NCBI RefSeq assembly: GCF_000585415.1
Contig: NZ_KK073876.1
Location: 1,609,810 to 1,673,809, forward strand
Source: Sphingomonas jaspsi DSM 18422
GTDB taxonomy: Bacteria > Pseudomonadota > Alphaproteobacteria > Sphingomonadales > Sphingomonadaceae
DNA: 64,000 nucleotides
Direction of reading: 5' to 3'
In this document: in pieces, positions 61,326-64,000 of the stretch
Layout of the letters: every line of letters begins with the position of its first letter
How positions within the stretch are numbered: the first letter of the stretch is position 1
Translations under genes and position numbers: made by a program
The notes under the pieces: model-generated
Told to the model about the DNA's origin: nothing
Database searches by the model: none
What the model saw: only the letters and a program-made list of their open reading frames with translations

Positions 61326-63256
61326 TTGCGGAGGCCGGACTTGCTGCCCTGTGGCTGGCGGCGGCGCTTACCGCGCTGCAATTGGCCCTGTCGCTCGGCA
61401 TCGCCGGGCCGGTGGGCCGTGAAGTTCGGACGATCCGCGGCGTGTCGATCGCGCAGGCGGTCATGACCCTGACGGCGTTCGGCCTGTTGATCCTGCTGTT
61501 CCTGCGTTCGGACATGAGCGTGCTGCTGGTGGCGGAGAACAGCCACAGCCAGAAGCCATGGCTGTACAAGTTCGCCGGAACCTGGGGCAATCATGAAGGC
61601 TCCATGCTGCTGTGGGTCAGCGTCCTGTCGGTCAGCGGCGCGGCACTCGCCCTGTTGGAGCGCAGGCTTTCGGACCAGACGTTGAGTGCCAGCATCGGCG
61701 CGCAGGCCGCGCTGGGCCTGGGCTTCTTCGCCTTCCTGCTGTTCGCGTCCAACCCTTTCGAGCGGCTGGACTCTGCACCGGTCGATGGCCGCGGCCTGAA
61801 CCCGCTGCTGCAGGACCCGGGTTTAGCCTTCCACCCGCCGACCCTTTACCTAGGCTATGTCGGCCTGTCGGTGGCGTTCAGCCTGGCAGTTGCCGGACTG
61901 CTTCGCCGCGATGTCGGGCCCGACATCGCCCGTGCGATGCGGCCGTGGGTGCTCGGCGCGTGGGTCCTGCTGACCATCGGCATCACCGCCGGCAGCTATT
62001 GGGCCTATTACGAACTGGGTTGGGGCGGATGGTGGTTCTGGGACCCGGTCGAAAACGCCTCGCTGATGCCTTGGCTGGCGGCGACTGCACTTCTCCATAG
62101 CGTCAACGTGCTGGCGGCGAGGGGCGGCCTTCGCGCATGGACCATGATGCTGGCGCTGGTCGCCTTTTCGATGTCGATGGTCGGCACTTTCCTGGTTCGC
62201 TCGGGCATCCTGACGTCGGTTCATGCTTTCGCCGTCGATCCGGAACGCGGCGCCTTCATCCTGGCGCTGCTGGCGATTTACATCGGCGCGGCGCTGACCC
62301 TGTTCGCGCTGCGCGTCGCCCATGTGAAGGAAGGCGCGCCGTTCGAGATCGTCAGCCGTGAAGGCGGCTTGGTCGCTAACAATCTCCTGCTGTCGGTCAT
62401 TCTCGGCGTGGTCTTCGTCGGAACGCTCTACCCGTTGATCGCAGAGGCGCTGACCGGCGACAAATTGTCAGTCGGTCCGCCCTATTTCAACGCGGTCGCG
62501 ACGCCGATGGCGTTGACCATGGCCGCGCTGATGATGATCGCGCCGCAGCTGCGCTGGCGACGGGACTCGGCAGCGATCCTGCCCCGCCTGTTGCCGGGCT
62601 TGCTGGTGGCGCTTGCGGCACTTGTGATCAGCCTTTGGCTCGCGCCGCAGATCGGCCTGATCGAGCGGTCGGCGCTCGCCATCGGCCTTGGTCTCGTTCC
62701 AGCCAGCCTCCTGCCGCTGATCGGTCGATCCCTAAGGCGTACGCCACTTGCCACTTGGGGCATGGTCATCGCGCATTTGGGTGTTGCGCTGTCGATCATC
62801 GGCGCCGCCAGCAACAGTGCGTTCACGGTCGAAGTGCTCCACGCGGCAAAGCCCGGCGAGCAGGTGCAGGTCGGCCCTTGGCTGATCGAATTCCGCGGCG
62901 TGAGACCGGCCGTCGGCCCGAACTACACCGCGATCGAAGGCGAATTGCGGGCGACGCGCGGCAACGGGGTATCGGTACTCCATCCGCAAAGCCGCTATTT
63001 TACCTCGCCGCCGACCACCACCAATGAGGCCGGGATCGAGACCTTCTGGAACGGACAGCTTTACCTGGTGCTGGGTGAAGAGGGCGAGGGCGGCAAATGG
63101 CAGCTGCGGCTGTGGTGGAAGCCGTTTGTGACCCTGATCTGGCTGGGCGGCGCGTTCATCGCGCTGGGCGGCCTGCTGGCGTTGCTCGGCCGCTGGTGGA
63201 AAGGCCGATCGAACCGGACAGACAAGACGCCGAAGCGCAGGAAGGGCTATCGATGA
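61322..63256 (+). CDS. ccmF: Cytochrome c heme lyase subunit CcmF
   Basis: 644 residues, about 14 membrane helices. The Trp-rich motif GWGGWWFWDPVENASLMPWL and conserved TWGNHEGSMLLWV are present. CcmF with CcmH ligates heme to apocytochrome. GTG start overlaps the ccmE stop (GTGA). The protein ends in a basic tail. Confidence 0.95.
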   Translation: MIAEAGLAALWLAAALTALQLALSLGIAGPVGREVRTIRGVSIAQAVMTLTAFGLLILLFLRSDMSVLLVAENSHSQKPWLYKFAGTWGNHEGSMLLWVSVLSVSGAALALLERRLSDQTLSASIGAQAALGLGFFAFLLFASNPFERLDSAPVDGRGLNPLLQDPGLAFHPPTLYLGYVGLSVAFSLAVAGLLRRDVGPDIARAMRPWVLGAWVLLTIGITAGSYWAYYELGWGGWWFWDPVENASLMPWLAATALLHSVNVLAARGGLRAWTMMLALVAFSMSMVGTFLVRSGILTSVHAFAVDPERGAFILALLAIYIGAALTLFALRVAHVKEGAPFEIVSREGGLVANNLLLSVILGVVFVGTLYPLIAEALTGDKLSVGPPYFNAVATPMALTMAALMMIAPQLRWRRDSAAILPRLLPGLLVALAALVISLWLAPQIGLIERSALAIGLGLVPASLLPLIGRSLRRTPLATWGMVIAHLGVALSIIGAASNSAFTVEVLHAAKPGEQVQVGPWLIEFRGVRPAVGPNYTAIEGELRATRGNGVSVLHPQSRYFTSPPTTTNEAGIETFWNGQLYLVLGEEGEGGKWQLRLWWKPFVTLIWLGGAFIALGGLLALLGRWWKGRSNRTDKTPKRRKGYR

Positions 63257-63780
63257 GCCGTGCCTTGCGCTTCGCCCCGCTGATCGTCCTGCTGCTCTTC
63301 GTGGCGGCAGTTGTATGGCGCCTTGCTGTTCCAGTGGATCAAAAGGTGCCGTCGCGGCTCATCGGCAAGCCGCTTCCCGCCTTCGCGCTGGTTGCGGGCG
63401 TTCCCGGCAAGCCGGGCCTGAAATCCACCGATCTGGCTCTGGGCCAACCGCGCATCGTCAACCTGTTCGCAAGTTGGTGCGTGCCCTGCGCCGGCGAAGC
63501 GCCGCAATTGCAAGCCTTGAAGCAAGCCGGCGTCCCGATTGACGCCATCGCCATTCGCGACCGCTCGGTCGATATTCAGGCGTTCCTGACCCGCTACGGC
63601 GACCCGTTCGACCGGATCGGCAGCGACCCGGAAAGCCGCGTTCAGCTGGCTTTGGGGTCGGCGGGCGTGCCCGAAAGCTTCGTCGTCGATGGTCGGGGCG
63701 TCATCCGATACCAACATATCGGACCGATCGAACCGGACGACGTGCCGCGCCTGATCCAGGAAATGGAGCGTGCGCAATGA
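63253..63780 (+). CDS. ccmG: Thiol:disulfide interchange protein CcmG/DsbE
   Basis: 175 residues. A membrane anchor at about 8-22 precedes a thioredoxin fold with WCVPC (Cys76, Cys79), preceded by LFASW. It reduces apocytochrome CXXCH thiols before heme attachment. Start overlaps the ccmF stop by four bases. Confidence 0.93.
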   Translation: MSRALRFAPLIVLLLFVAAVVWRLAVPVDQKVPSRLIGKPLPAFALVAGVPGKPGLKSTDLALGQPRIVNLFASWCVPCAGEAPQLQALKQAGVPIDAIAIRDRSVDIQAFLTRYGDPFDRIGSDPESRVQLALGSAGVPESFVVDGRGVIRYQHIGPIEPDDVPRLIQEMERAQ

Positions 63781-64000
63781 GGCTTACGGTCCTTGTCCTT
63801 GCCTTGCTGGCAGCGACGCCCGTCATGGCCGACAGCGATTTGCCGGCGGCGCGCTGGGCCAATGAGCAACTGCCCGACCCTGCGCAGGAGGCCGAAGCGT
63901 CGAAGCTCATGGCTGAACTGCGCTGCCTGGTCTGCCAGGGGCAGGCGATTTCCGATAGCAACGCCGAAATGGCCGGCGACATGCGCGCGCTGGTGCGGAC
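63777..64000 (+). CDS. ccmH: Cytochrome c maturation protein CcmH (partial at window edge)
   Basis: The first 74 residues are visible. A signal peptide ends near AVMA-DS, followed by the LRCLVCQGQ motif with redox Cys50 and Cys53 and then [13 protein letters not shown], all as in CcmH/CcmL. ATGA overlap with ccmG. The remainder lies beyond the window. Confidence 0.92.
   Translation, partial: MRLTVLVLALLAATPVMADSDLPAARWANEQLPDPAQEAEASKLMAELRCLVCQGQAISDSNAEMAGDMRALVR

Overview
The window looks like a core chromosomal segment of a GC-rich alphaproteobacterium, most likely a sphingomonad (order Sphingomonadales). The grounds are an RcdA-type DUF1465 gene, a SPAP/PhoK-like alkaline phosphatase, a large TonB-dependent receptor, system I cytochrome c maturation genes, many GTG/TTG starts, and long shadow ORFs typical of GC-rich DNA. 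Genes are densely packed, often with ATGA or GTGA overlaps. No rRNA, CRISPR array, insertion sequence, prophage or integrase was seen. No gap between genes exceeds 300 bases. All assignments come from reading the sequence; no database search was run.

Layout. 1-6 kb is the edge of a surface-polysaccharide locus: GT2 glycosyltransferase end, flippase, hexapeptide acyltransferase, asparagine synthase, ABC exporter. 6-12 kb holds surE, dksA, two DUF465 small proteins, an rcdA homolog, an iron alcohol dehydrogenase, a thioesterase, a nitronate monooxygenase-like protein and a UDP-glucuronate 4-epimerase. 12-17.7 kb holds an ABC ATPase with an ABC-permease/M1-peptidase fusion, and a four-repeat membrane protein. 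17.7-23.5 kb is tRNA-Lys and the rod-shape operon mreB-mreC-mreD-mrdA-rodA. 23.6-29 kb has mutL, an outer-membrane barrel protein, a divergent ketol-acid reductoisomerase, miaA and serB. 29-33 kb is a ParA / ribbon-helix-helix-like pair flanked by two SPOR-domain proteins. 33-39 kb holds pyrB, ruvX, a DUF3089 hydrolase and gatCAB. 39-43.5 kb is an alkaline phosphatase, a lipoprotein / Tat M48 protease / secreted protein operon and two tiny proline-rich ORFs. 43.6-49.5 kb is tRNA-Leu, trigger factor, a GT2 enzyme and a TonB-dependent receptor. 49.6-57.3 kb is a proteostasis block (clpP, clpX, lon, HU) interrupted by a NUDIX-DUF47 ORF, a phosphate transporter and a CPBP-like membrane protein. 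57.4-60 kb has tRNA-Val, a Crp/Fnr regulator, a HIT protein, tRNA-His and a leucine dehydrogenase-like enzyme. 60-64 kb is ccmCDEFG and the start of ccmH.

Shared themes. Trigger factor, ClpP, ClpX, Lon and the RcdA homolog together suggest well-developed regulated proteolysis; in Caulobacter RcdA is an adaptor for ClpXP. MreBCD/PBP2/RodA make the elongasome. The ParA/RHH/SPOR region is the most system-like part that standard annotation leaves unexplained. The NUDIX-DUF47-Pit region is the best candidate for an unusual phosphate-linked arrangement.
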